A stretch of 64,000 nucleotides of DNA from Isoetes taiwanensis (taxonomy: Eukaryota > Streptophyta > Lycopodiopsida > Isoetales > Isoetaceae). Below the pieces are notes generated by a model. That model was given only the letters and a program-made list of their open reading frames with translations, did no database searches and was not told the DNA's origin. The stretch spans positions 62,001 through 126,000 of the forward strand of contig JAJEKV010000330.1 in NCBI GenBank assembly GCA_021234155.1, read 5' to 3'. Every line of letters begins with the position of its first letter. The stretch's first letter is position 1. Positions 22,337 to 33,800 of this stretch are shown in pieces. The translations under genes and the position numbers were made by a program.

Positions 22337-25276
22337 TCCTATATTATAATGTTTTACAATAATTCCCGGATTTGGATCCAGCCCTAGATTGACGGTTTAG
22401 ATCAGGGGCTGCGATCCAACGCAGAAGCACCATAAGAATAGGAAAATTTCGCCCAACTTTTATAAGGCCGCTCGCTTCATCGCCATAGCCATGCATACTC
22501 ATTTCCCGCAAATCGGGCGCAAATCGGGTTGTCCAAATGATGGATTTAAACGATGGTGGAACCATTTTTGTGGGCAATAGGTCTGAGATGACTACAAGGC
22601 TATGGTTTTGGGCACCATCAATATATGCTAGGGTTTATCGCCATGCAGCATTGGGCTTCTAGATCCTCAAGAAGGCACGCATGCAGACACACCGGCCAAA
22701 ATGAAAGAGGTTCGCTTTGCTCTTAAATCTTTTACAATGTCAATGTGTGTAAACTGTGGTCAAGAAATTGCTTCCTTTTCCGGCCTGCACTTATGCCTCC
22801 GAATTTGGTCAGCAGATTGCTTAAACAATTGCTTCCTCAATCGCTAAGATAGGGAAAGATGTGGTGGAACCATTTTGTGGGCAATAGGTTGGAGATGACT
22901 ACAAGGCCATGGTTTTGGGCACCATCAATATATGCTAGGTTTATCGCCACACGAGCATTGGGCTTCTAGATCCCGAAGAAGGCATGATTTAGACATCTCG
23001 CTAAATGAAAGAGGTTCGCTTTGTTCTTAAATCTTTTACAATGTCAATGTGTAAACCGCGGTCAAGAAATTGCTTCCTTTTCTCGCCTCGCACTTATGTC
23101 CGGAATTTGGTCATTAGATTGCTAAAACAATTGATTCCTCAACCTGTTAAGATAGGGAAAGATGTTGTGTCTCATCGGAAAATTAGAAGCCTAGCATGCC
23201 TTAATGATCGACATGCACATTGACACTCTCTAGAGAGACATTTAAATGTTGAGAAAATGAGGGTTTTAAGCAGCCTTCAACAATAGACTATTGCTTACTT
23301 CATTGGAAATGTCCTAAGTAGCTAGAATTTGAAACATCTCGATGGGCCAGCCTCCGAGGAGTCCTTGAAAGAAGCTCAATCACCGCATGGTGTGCGTAAG
23401 AGAAAGCCATCATTATCGCCGCAGCAATATTATAATTGCAACCAATTGATTGAGAAGTTGTAGACCGAATTATGGGCAATAAAGGCAAGATGAAATCAAA
23501 GGCACAACTTCTCCCGCCAGGATGCTCTTCTTGCTACACGCCAAGCAATTATCGACAAGGAACAGCTTGTTAACAATGCAATGAAACAAGAAATCGCCAA
23601 CCTAAAGGAAGGTAATGAAACTTTTAAAGAGAAAGGAAGAAGATCTCGAAAGGAAGATGCGTAAAGCCCGGGACCTTCGCCAAGTCCAATCAACAGATGA
23701 CTGAAGTGGTTAAATGAGCAGCTTGACAAATGTCCAAATTTTGGAAATATTGGGATTGGTGGAGTCTCAAGATGCAACTTTTAAAATGGGATGACATATT
23801 TATCATCTTATGAGAGACCTTCACCGCCGGGTGTGGTTTCCATCACCAAGCTTTGCTTAACTTCACAAGATGTGTGTCCCACCAATCAAGCTCAAATGGC
23901 AAATGACCCTTCAAAGGTGTTTGTTTCGGCCATCCGATTTATCAAACTTGGATGTCCTTATCTAGCAAGGATATTTCTTTTCTCGATATAAAAATGACAA
24001 TAAAATTGCTAGCAACAAAAGGATGTGGGCTGCTATAATGCACTTTTTATTACATGGGTTTGTATCCGAAATCCTTTTGCAATACATGTGGCAATTCACA
24101 TTTTCCATAAAGTTGATCAACATGGTTGATCCATAAATTAATCATTTATCTTTGAGCATAGTGATTGCAGGAATGGGAGGAGAAAACTTCAGATAATAGA
24201 AGCAATGAATCGCCTTCCCTTCATTGTCACGCCTTCTAATTTGCAAAGCCGATGCATGTGCACATCATGCAAGCTTGCCTCTATGGCTTTTTCTTTGCAA
24301 TTAGCAACCACCTTTGAACTTGAGTACAATCACAACATTATTGTATGGTTTTTCTTTGCAACTAGCAACCCAACGTTAAACACCTTTGAACTTGAGTACA
24401 ATCACAACATTATTGACGTTGAGATCAACTATAAAAATACAAAAAATATGTGTATAGCTCAAAGTTATACCTAATGCAACCATTGGTTTATGCATACATT
24501 TAACTACAACAACCATAACATTCGCACTAATACTTAACCACTTTCATATATGAAACTCAAACATGCAACAATGTACATTTGTTTACAAGTTCATGGTCGC
24601 TTATAATAGAATGGTATCAGAGCCTGGTTCGAGTTCATGAATACTGCATGAATTGATAGAAAACTTTTTGTCGAAACAAAAGCTTCAACAGAGCTTCAGA
24701 CAAAAGATGAAAGGTAATACGAAGGTCACAACGACCATCTTTCTTCTTTCCATAATGCACACATATTGACAGCAAATTAAAAGTATAAAATCCTAATTGT
24801 GAGGGAAAACTAATTTATGATGATGCAAAAGCAAAAGTAGAAAGTCGAGCTACTGATGTCGGAAATGACGAGTGTTCTGAGCAAAAGAAAGAACATAAGA
24901 TGAAGCTAGGTCTATGAAGATGATCCAAAATGGAGCCATTTCTTCTTCAAGGCCCCAACCCGGCTTTGGCGGGCTACAAGACTGGTTTTAGTAGGGTCAT
25001 TTTTACGCATTAAAGGCCCAACAATTTATTTGTTACAAGGCTGAAGCATTGGGCATCCAGGAAGAGTTATGGCACCCATGTCGTGGCAAAGGCAAAAAAT
25101 AGAGGAGGCGTAAACACCATTAACACATCGACATTTTTTTGCTTTTAAAAACGAGTTAAAAGAGGGCGGAATTTGATGGTGATAAACATTTCGTTATAGT
25201 AATTGCTACTTTTGAATTGATGAACTCGACTTTTGCATATCTAACAAAAGCCCACCAACGGTGGGCATTTTACTAG
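22337..25276 (+). mobile_element. Helitron, tandem copy 4 of 4 (right end of array)
   Basis: Begins TCCTATATTATAATG directly after CTAG of copy 3. Hairpin at 25250-25266, terminal CTAG at 25273-25276, then T, as expected for insertion at A^T. Its last 700 bases are closer to copy 1 (intact CAG/CTG at the primer-site motif) than copies 2 and 3 are. Confidence 0.9.
23245..23906 (+). pseudogene. SAS6: SAS-6 fragment, Helitron cargo copy 4
   Basis: ATGAAATCAAAGGC at 23490. Same arrangement and TAG positions as copy 1, with further indels that break the main frame. Confidence 0.58.
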
Positions 25277-25624
25277 TAGTTAGATATTTACCAAGCACTA
25301 AGAAGTGTCCTTTTCGAGTGGCCCAACACATCTATTTAGGCCTAGTTATATCTAGTTAATTAATGTATTAGCGTAACGAATACCACGTGGCTGGCCTTTT
25401 GTCAGAATGCTTTGACCGTTAGGGGCCAATCATGCCTTCCCAAATGGTAAATTGGGCCCGAATTTTTGAGCCTAATCGGCAAATTTTTGCACCAAGCCCC
25501 GCCAACTACAAACTTTCCCTCTAATTCCTACCGTAAAATGTCAAGAAAAATTAGTATTCTCGCAAGAAAATTTCCCGCTCTTTCTAAACTCGACGCGGAA
25601 TTTTAAAATCTACAATAGGTTATA

Positions 25625-25805
25625 AGGTGTAGATAACGCCTCGGTTTAGGACGTTACCCTGTGGTTTGAGGGCCAACTTAAAAATGCCGAGATGAGCAGG
25701 GCGGTATGCCGCATTTTCGGTGGCATTTTCGCTGGCCCAAAACTTTTTTGTAGGTAACGCCCGAGGGCCGTGGCTATCGCCTTAACGCCTCGGGTTCGAG
25801 GGTTT
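25625..25805. mobile_element. Fold-back element (MITE-like), left of recombinase gene
   Basis: The termini carry TAACGCC...GAGGG motifs and the arms pair imperfectly: TTTGAGGGCCAACTTAAAAA (about 25667) with GGCATTTTCGCTGGCCCAAA (about 25722). The same terminal motif GTAGATAACGCC opens the fold-back at 30512, so the two are probably members of one small family. The rest of 25277-26380 shows no gene; a short hairpin TAACCCA...TGGGTTA lies at 26032-26057 and a similar one at 26857-26880. Confidence 0.5.
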
Positions 25806-26384
25806 ACTTTGCAGCTGCATGCATGCATCAAGAGAGGAGAGGAGCCGGGAATGGGAGCGTAAGGAGCAAGCGAATGATGAGCCAGAGGACGCCTTAATGG
25901 CGCCATCATTTTCTTTTTAGGTCCGAATGTGCCGTTTAGATCTATCATCCGAGAATCTGCTGATTTCTCAAGATGCTCATGGCTAAACAACAAGAAAAAG
26001 ATCGCGAAGAGGATAACTCCTCCTTGGTTATAACCCACGAGGCCTTGAGTGGGTTATTTTGCATATAACTTAAAGGGAGGGGTTGGCCTCCTTAACCACG
26101 TGCCCCGCAGCTTAAGATTTAAGATCAGGTCGATTTAAGATGCCTGGATCCCAAAGGCCCCGGTGAAGTTTGACAATGTTGCTTAGCTCCGCAAATGGAA
26201 TAGGATTCTCGCCTTCCCGAGTTTTTTTTCTATGAAATGCCAACCACGCAGTCCATTTTGCTACTGACCGACGTACATTTTGGGTCTTTAGATCATAAAT
26301 TCAACGCTGTGAGCTTAACCACGTGCCCGAGCGCCAGCTTTTGTTTCTTCATTTTTCCTCCGTTTCAAGCATGATTTTGAGTGG

Positions 26385-26640
26385 GCGAAGAGGCTATGGC
26401 AGATCAAGAGGGAAAATCGCCTTGGCTTCCTAATGATGCCGATTTGATGCAAGAAACAGTGAAACCGCCGGATTTGTTGCAAGAAGAGGGAAAATCGCCT
26501 TTGGCCTCGAATGATGCCGATTTGATGCAAGAACATAAAGGAACCCGGCCGGATTTGTTGCAAGAAGAGGGTAGAAGCCGCAAGAACAGGTAGAGCCGCT
26601 GATTTGATGCAAGAACAAGGTGGAGCGCCGGATTTGATGT
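26385..26640 (+). repeat. Coding-like tandem repeat (DADLMQE / PDLLQEE units)
   Basis: An open frame from ATG 26396 to 26593 reads as repeats of GKSP...NDADLMQE and PPDLLQEE; the repeat continues past the stop in another frame (ADLMQEQGGAPDLM). Units are about 60-70 bp. It could be a separate small repeat protein or a degenerate upstream exon. No link to the recombinase gene is shown. Confidence 0.5.
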
Positions 26641-26891
26641 TTTAATGTTTTAGATAGGAGTTTCCGTCAACTGATGGATTTAGCGTGATTTTGCCGCGCA
26701 GCAGAGAGTGATACGTAGTATCATACAAATAAATCTTTCACGTAAGAATATTCTAAAGGTTATTTTAATAATCCATGGAATATTCTATAAAACTAATATT
26801 CGAGAGATTATCGATATAACCTCATCGTGATCTAACTACCGGGAACGTTGGATTCGATAACCCAGCGAGGCCCGTGGGTTAAGGGAAGAAG

Positions 26892-29800
26892 ATGCCCGCT
26901 AAAATGAGCAAGAATCGCTGTAAGAGGAGCAATGCAGACAAGCTTTGTGCCACTCCCCAGAAATCTCGAGTTTCTTCAGAAATTTTAGCAATAGATGCAT
27001 TGCCAGTTGATCTTATTGACTCTGATTCTGAATCAGAATCAGATGTTGAAGAATATGATGGTAGAAACAGCAAGAAATCAGGTAAATCAGGTTTTCTTGA
27101 TGCTGATGCAAGAATGGCTCTCACTTTGAAGAAGAAGGCCAGTACTGAGAGAAAAGATAATGCTTATGCCGAGAGATATTATGAATGGAGGAGAGAATAT
27201 GGTGGAAAATTGTTTGGAGTATCTTCATCATTTCAGAAACGAATTCAAGAGTTCAATAATCGAGATCCGTGGAGTTTGGTCAAGATCTTGTGTGTATTTT
27301 TGGCAAAAGCCAAGTTGTGCAAAGAAATGGAAAGGTGTATAAAGCAACGACAATAAAGGATTTCTTTGACTACTTTGGAAGGTTAGTTATCCGATATTCT
27401 AAGTTTGGTTCAATTACGCCTTTATATTAGTTTAAGGTTGAGAATTTTAGATATTTTAAGTTTAACTTATAGCCTTATAATAGCCATGCAAGGGAAAATC
27501 GTGGAAGGAGAATGCTTTAAATAGAATAGGCATGTCCTTTCTTGAATAGGCCTTCTTTTCTTTCTATTTAAATGAAAAGTTGAAAAACAATCAAAATCTA
27601 TTGAATATTTCAGAGCTAAATATGGGTGCATGCATCCGATGCATCCGGGTACATGGATCTGCACTCTAATGCAATAGTGAGAATGAGATGGCTATCCTTG
27701 CACTTCTTTAGCAATATAGTATGCTTCTATCGGCAATCCTTAATGCAGAAAGTGCTTTGTAGTCCAATAGTAGTGTAGAAGCATTTAAATACATTTATCT
27801 ACGCTTAAACTTCAGATTTAAGGCCTAGGCCGGAATTCTACACTGGTTTTAGAAATATACACCAGAATGTGATGCTAGAGTCCACACATGTTCTGCCACG
27901 TACTCACTGCAGGCTGTATTTGTTCATGCTGCCATCTTTATTTGCAACACGATTTTCTTCCAACCTATCTCCACTATGCTTATCAAGATTGCTTGTTGGA
28001 AAGAGCAACCGCTTTTACTTCTCTCTCACATAGGAAGTGACCGATCTATACCAGCCCTTTGATCAGCTCAAAAGCTCAGCCATACCGCGGATATGCTTAC
28101 ATATGCTTCTTAGAATGCACAAATCGGTGAAAGCTACATGTTATTGTCCATGTTATTGTTTATTTTGATTGTCCATGTTATTGTTTATGTCCATTCATTG
28201 TTGCGAGAAGGAAGAAATGACCGTGACGCAAGCACGGGTCAAGATGAGCCGATATCAATGTATTTGAGCATCCGCTTTTTGAGGCAAATAAAGAGTTTTT
28301 TAACAAAGTGATAGCAGATATTATGGCAAGGCAGCCAAGAAATCCGGATTCCTTTAATATGATAACTGATAAGGTAATTAGGATGTTTTCATTTCTGCAA
28401 CTAGATTAAGTAGATGCTTGTATTTTACTTGTATTTTAGATGTAAGGTTTGTACTATTACAGGTGATTGTGAAGGTCTTGGCAGCAGAAGAGTTTTTGCC
28501 ATCAACTCCAAATGGCCTTCTTAATCGGGTTATCTTCTATTGTATAACCAATTTTTTGATTCGTGGGGGAAAGGAGTTGTGGAATGTGGTCTACAACGAT
28601 TTTCAATTGATGCAAGATCGTTACGGGCGATTTGTTAGGTGAGTTTTTTATTTTCCTTTGTGTGTGTGTTGCTACTATTTGTAATAATTAATCTTTGCTA
28701 TAATGTGTCCATATTGTGTTTATGCAAAGGCCTTGTAAAAATCGGCCCGTGAGATCTGAATAATTGCAAGGAATCAGACCTAAGAAAGCCCTCATGAGAG
28801 GTGTGTGAAACAGCTTAACTAAGACTTATATAAGACTTTTGAAAAGTATATTTCTCGACTTCCACCAGTGGACGATGGAGAAGATGTTTCTGATCGCCAT
28901 TTTCTCAAGGCTAGTAAGACGTTTGTTGCTGGAGGATCAACTTGCTGGTATTCTAAGACAAATTTAGGGTGGAACAAAATTTTTAAAGTTGGAAAGATCA
29001 TGGGCAATATAGTGGTATTCTTTCATCCCTTTTGTCGCTGTGAAGTTTTCAAAATTTGAAGGCTAATTGTTTTGTTTTGCTCGATAGGCCTCAAGATAAG
29101 CAACAAGACATTGCGTCACTATGCAAATACAAGAGCTCGCCAACAAGGAATTCCTCGATGACAATCTTAAGGATTTAACCGGGCATAAACGGCCGATACA
29201 CTTCAGAACCATGACCATTGGTGTAAACTACTTTACAATGACGTTTTTTGTACATTTACAATGATATTTGTTTGATAGGAAAGCAAGCCATGATGGCAAT
29301 TAAGCGTAGCATTATGCCGTGGAAAGCCTTACCGCCATCTTGCAATGTTACAAGAAAACGGAGTATTTATGACTCATTTGTTATGCCCGTTTTTCTTCTA
29401 TTTCTTATCATTATTCGATTCATATAGTCAATGCACCGTAACGAGAATGTTGAAACGCCCATTGTCTGTCCCAAGAATTGGTTCTTGCCTTGGGAGAACG
29501 CTGGTGTTAAACCGCCTTCTAAGGCCGATCCGAGGAGTGGTGTTCAAAGAGCCGAAGCCGAGGAGCGTGTTCAAAAATGACCGAGGAGCAGTTGAGGAGA
29601 TTTTGCATCAATCTCGACAAAGAAATAGAACATGTGCAAAGAAATTTCTCCTCGCCACAAATTGCAATGCAAAGCAGGAGGCAACAAATCAGACTGGTAA
29701 TGATGTAATTTTATGCCTTTGAATACTTAAATTTCATGTGTGTTTTATTTATAGATGGCCAGCTGAAACCTCAACCTAATTTTCGACCACCATTGGCTAA

Positions 29801-30021
29801 TGTGACAAATGTCGGAGTTCCAAATGTTGGATATCCAAATGTATTCCTCGCATACCCTCCCCGTGGATTTAGTTTTAATTTCTCATTCTATTGGTATGTT
29901 TTTTTCATTCTGTTGGTACGTTCTATTGGTGTGTTCAAATTTCTGATTTTAATGGTTTTATGGGCAGAAAAATCCTTGGATAGATGGCAGCGATTATGAT
30001 CTCAGAATATTGGATACATGA
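26892..30021 (+). CDS. Crypton/DUF3504-like tyrosine recombinase gene, nine exons, three frame breaks
   Basis: Proposed exons: 26892-27381, about 28247-28373, 28463-28638, 28730-29014, 29088-29220, 29279-about 29363, 29428-29696, 29755-29893, 29968-30021, mostly with GT/AG borders. The N-terminus is basic and acidic (SDSESESDVEE), then KVYKATTIKDFFDYFG. Exon 3 has GLLNRVIFYCITNFLIRGGK, the block with the first catalytic Arg of tyrosine recombinases. Exon 4 has ERCV...LYKTFEKYISRLP and STCWYSKTNLGWNKIFKVGK, typical of Crypton/DUF3504 proteins. Exon 5 has SNKTLRHYA (H/K-x-x-R motif) and LTGHK. After GHK the +1 frame reads ADTLQNHDH, where the nucleophile Tyr is expected but His stands. Exon 4's first part has unresolved stops. 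Frames break at 27267-27271 (CCGTG), 29154-29157 (CTCG) and 29190-29191 (CG); reading CTG or CAG there restores them. Such recombinases are known mainly from fungi, stramenopiles and animals. Could be a transposon gene or a domesticated copy. Confidence 0.6.
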
Positions 30022-30129
30022 CGCCAGAATATGATCCGGATACATGGCAAAAGATGGCAAGTTACAAAGAAGGGAAAATATAGAAGTTAGAAACAGCTTT
30101 TAGTTACAAGAATTCTAGTTACAGCTTGT

Positions 30130-30282
30130 AAAAAAATATGTCACTTGTCAAAAAAATATGGCGCTTGTGAAAATATGGCAAGAAAAATATGGCAGCTTGT
30201 GAATATGGTAGTTGTGAAAATATGGCAAAGAAAAAAATATGGCAGCTTGTAAATGTGGCGCTTGTGAAAATATGACTTGAAA
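30130..30282. repeat. Minisatellite of AAATATGGCAGCTTGTGA-like units
   Basis: About seven imperfect short units of the form (A)n-TATGGC-(AG)CTTGTGAAAATATGGCAAG follow the recombinase gene's last exon. It may lie in the 3' UTR. Confidence 0.7.
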
Positions 30283-30511
30283 TCGTGATAATTACCGTGA
30301 TAATCATGACTATGATGTTTTGATAATCATTGTAATGTTCATATTGTTCTAGGATTTTATGAGATTATGTCTAATACTCTAGGATGTTATGAGAGAGAGA
30401 GTAGAAGTTGTGGGCCAATGAGTCCGTTATTAGCCGGGTAACAAAGATTTTTAATGGACGGCCGAGATTAGATCTCAGCCCGCAAAACCGTAGGAACCAG
30501 TATGCTAAAGG

Positions 30512-30720
30512 GTAGATAACGCCCCGGGTCGAGGGCTGCTATGGGAATAAAATTCAAGGGCAATATGGCCATGGCTAAAATGGCTCTAAGCAAGGCGTTA
30601 TGGGAATAGGTTAGTATTACGGCCATGGCCGGCAAGGGCGCATGGGAGCACGCCGGAGCCATTTTTGGCCATGGCCATATTGCCCGAGAATTTTATTCCC
30701 ATTAACGCCCGAGGGGGGCT
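30512..30720. mobile_element. Fold-back element (MITE-like), right of recombinase gene
   Basis: Long inverted arms: TGGGAATAAAATTCAAGGGC (30542) then CAATATGGCCATGGC pair with GCCATGGCCATATTG (30668) then CCCGAGAATTTTATTCCCA. The ends carry TAACGCCC and GAGGG motifs like the element at 25625. Confidence 0.7.
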
Positions 30721-30749
30721 GTATCTTTCCTTAACACCCCCGCCCCGAG

Positions 30750-30850
30750 GGTGTTATGAGAGCCTCGTGATAACGCCTAGGGTGTAATGAGCTCGTGATA
30801 ACGCCTAGGGTGTTATGAGCCTTTGTGATAACGCCTTAGGCATTATGACC
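30750..30850. repeat. Tandem 28-29-bp repeat (GTGATAACGCCTAGGGTGT)
   Basis: Three to four units of GTGATAACGCCTAGGGTGT followed by (T/A)ATGAGC, directly beside the fold-back. The repeat unit contains the TAACGCC motif of the fold-back termini. Confidence 0.8.
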
Positions 30851-30871
30851 GCTTTTAGCCATAAAAACCCA

Positions 30872-33800
30872 AGGAGCAGTGGTGTTAAGGGTTCTAGAGA
30901 ATTTTTCAATCCTAGCTCAATGGCATCAAAACTCCCCTTGCATGGGTCTATTTGTATTTTTGAGTTGCCCAAAAGGCAAAATCTATGGGAGGAGGTGATG
31001 AAATATCTTTTGATGCCAATCAATGTACCAAATTGATGGCTGTTAAATCTCACTACGCTGATGGCTCGATTGAAACCCCGCTACGCTATGTGAGTTAGAT
31101 ATAGATAGAGGCCGCTTTGCCGCTGATTGTCAGAAGAGTGCGAGAGGGCAATCCGACCATCCAATGTGCTTGTGATGCTCCATTGGCTTCTGAAATGCGT
31201 GGACTATCGTGAGTGCCCATCCGATTTAAGTTCGTCCAGACATGGCTTTTCAAAAAATTGGAGTGTGAGAGAAAATTCATCTCCACTCCCGGCGCCAAGA
31301 TTTGGAGTAAAGCAGCTTAGTTCTTCCTACATTTTCAACACATGTATTATTCCTATGCTTTTCGCCATGGCCATAGCCATGCCCCTAACTAGGAGGTCCT
31401 CCTTTTTCTTTCCCTTTTCCTCGGAGGAACGGATTTGGGGCACTAGATTGAAGATTTCCGATCAAATCAAGAGACATGGCGGATGATTCATATATGGCTA
31501 CAATAACGCGGGGTGCCTAGATATGGTGGGATAAGGCTTCAAGCTCGACTTGAAGCAACGAGGTGATGTTTTCGGGTCCATTGAAAACACTAACAGTTCC
31601 CATGATATCAAGCAATCATGTTGGACCTGCAAAGACCTAATCAGAGCCACATCTTAAGAAATATAAGGATTGAAAAGGAGGTCGGGCTTTTAACCTTCAT
31701 GGTGACAGCTCCCAAACATGGTGCAAATAGAGATGTGCACCCGACTTCAAGGAATGGTGCTATATACATTCCCAAATGGAGTAATCAGACATATCAACAT
31801 GGCCACCGCATGTCCGCAATGGAGATAGTCCATGCTCTTGTTGGAGATACCGCGATCAAGAGATGGAGATACTAGATCGTAAAATGGTGAGTGCAAAGTG
31901 AAACTAATGGAACAGATTTTACACCGGATGGTGCAGAGAAGGAAAGTGGATGAGACATTGATTAACTACCATAAACATCTCAAATAGAACTCAAATGTAA
32001 TCAAACCGTAAAGATAAACATTTTTTTTCAACTAACAATCAAAACAATTCAATTCAAAAGCATCTTCCCATTGATCAAGTAGAAAATTACATCAACATCA
32101 AGCTTTAATCAACCTATTGCCACATGCCATAGTCTACAAACTGTTTCTACAAAAAGAAAAAGATAGCAACAATTAAGAAAAGTATATAGCACTCAAATTC
32201 CCAAGCTACTTAAGATAGTCATTTGCTTCGCCCCTGTATAACCCATCCAAGCCCTTCAATTTTTCTGTCATGGCAGATCGATTCACTTTGACCGCTTTCT
32301 GGTTGGCTTTTGCTATGACTTCTTTCTCGGTTGGCTTTGGAAAAGCATCTGGTTCTATCTAGATTTCCCAAGGAGACGCCATTCCTTACCATTACTTATG
32401 TCTTTGCTCAACAGCTTTCAACATGTGGAAGAATTACATTTGAAGGTGGATAGATCTTCTTCTTTCTCCTCGGCAGCTCATCCCAAGAACAGATGTGTGT
32501 TTCTTTGTAATGAACAAGGTATCGGTTGCCCGCTGAATTTGGGAACTGGCTATCCTGCATGTCATGATTTTCAGGTGGTCGACTGTCCTGCATAGTTTCA
32601 TTCCAATTGTTTGCCTCAACCTCACCCTCCACATCATCCAACTGGTTATATTTTCTATAACCAAGGGTTCAAACTGAATTGCAACTTCCAAATTTACCAT
32701 TATTTTTTCACTCACCTGGTTGCTCAATTTCTCTTGTGTGCATGCACAAGATCTTGATGAAATTCATGGCCATCTTCTTCAACCTGCTGCAAGTGAACCG
32801 AATTTTCTCCAGCTTGTTCAAACAGTTCTGCTCCACTCTCTTCACTTGACAAGTCTTCGTACTCCATCATTCTTCTCGTTGGTCTTCTACTTCATTTGGG
32901 CCTCAGACCGCCCTCAGCACGTGTTTCCCTATCCACCGCTGCCCTCGCATGCCAATCTCTTCTTCTCTTCCCCTAGCTCTTCTATTCTCCTCTCTTCTTA
33001 CTTTTTCCTGCTCCCGGGCTACCTTCTTTTCTACTTAACTTTTTCTTCTCATCGATCTTTTGCTGCTTCAGTTGCTCAACCTCTTCATATTTTCTTTGGT
33101 GCTCAATTTCATTTGAATGACTTCATCATGGCTGATGTAAAGTCCTTTCCTAATCTCTAAAGGCAACCTTGCATTTCTTTTTTTTCTTTTTTTCTTGGAC
33201 CCCTGCCTCAGCCCTATTCTCAATTTGCACTCCTTGAGTATGCAATGAGCCTGCCCACCTACACGAGCCAATATCAATGTAAGTTTTAAATCTTAGCCAT
33301 GCAGCCATAATAGTCTCCCTCATACAAATGATTTATTCAATCTATTAAGATGTAAAGAACGTGATTCAAAATCAAAATCATGGCCTCATGGCAAAATGCT
33401 TTATCACATGCAAGGTCATGCGTGCAAGGTTATATGCAAAATACTAAAGGGAATGTAACCTATAGAAGATTATCTAATATACAAGAAAAATATAACCACA
33501 TTATGGACAAAGCAAGTGCTACAAACAAATGCCAAAAGCCCTATGATGTGTTCAAGAGTTGGTGCAGTATAGCCACTATTCCAAGCAAGATCTGCAAGAT
33601 TCTGTTTCATCGTTCAAAAGTATGTGTTGGAAGAACCATCTGATCAAGGACTGGGCCAACTTGAATTTCACGAATTTATTAGGTGTAAAAAAGGAGCCTG
33701 AAATCAGCAATCTGTGCCACAGGATGCATGAACTGGCAAGTAGAAGGATGCAAATAAGGCTGCAAATCTCCTTCACTTATTCATTTCTGAAAATGACTGC

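Noticed and set aside
32720-33160. 146-codon plus-strand frame
   Set aside because: Pyrimidine-rich low-complexity tract giving Ser/Leu/Phe/Pro repeats; no signal of a real protein.
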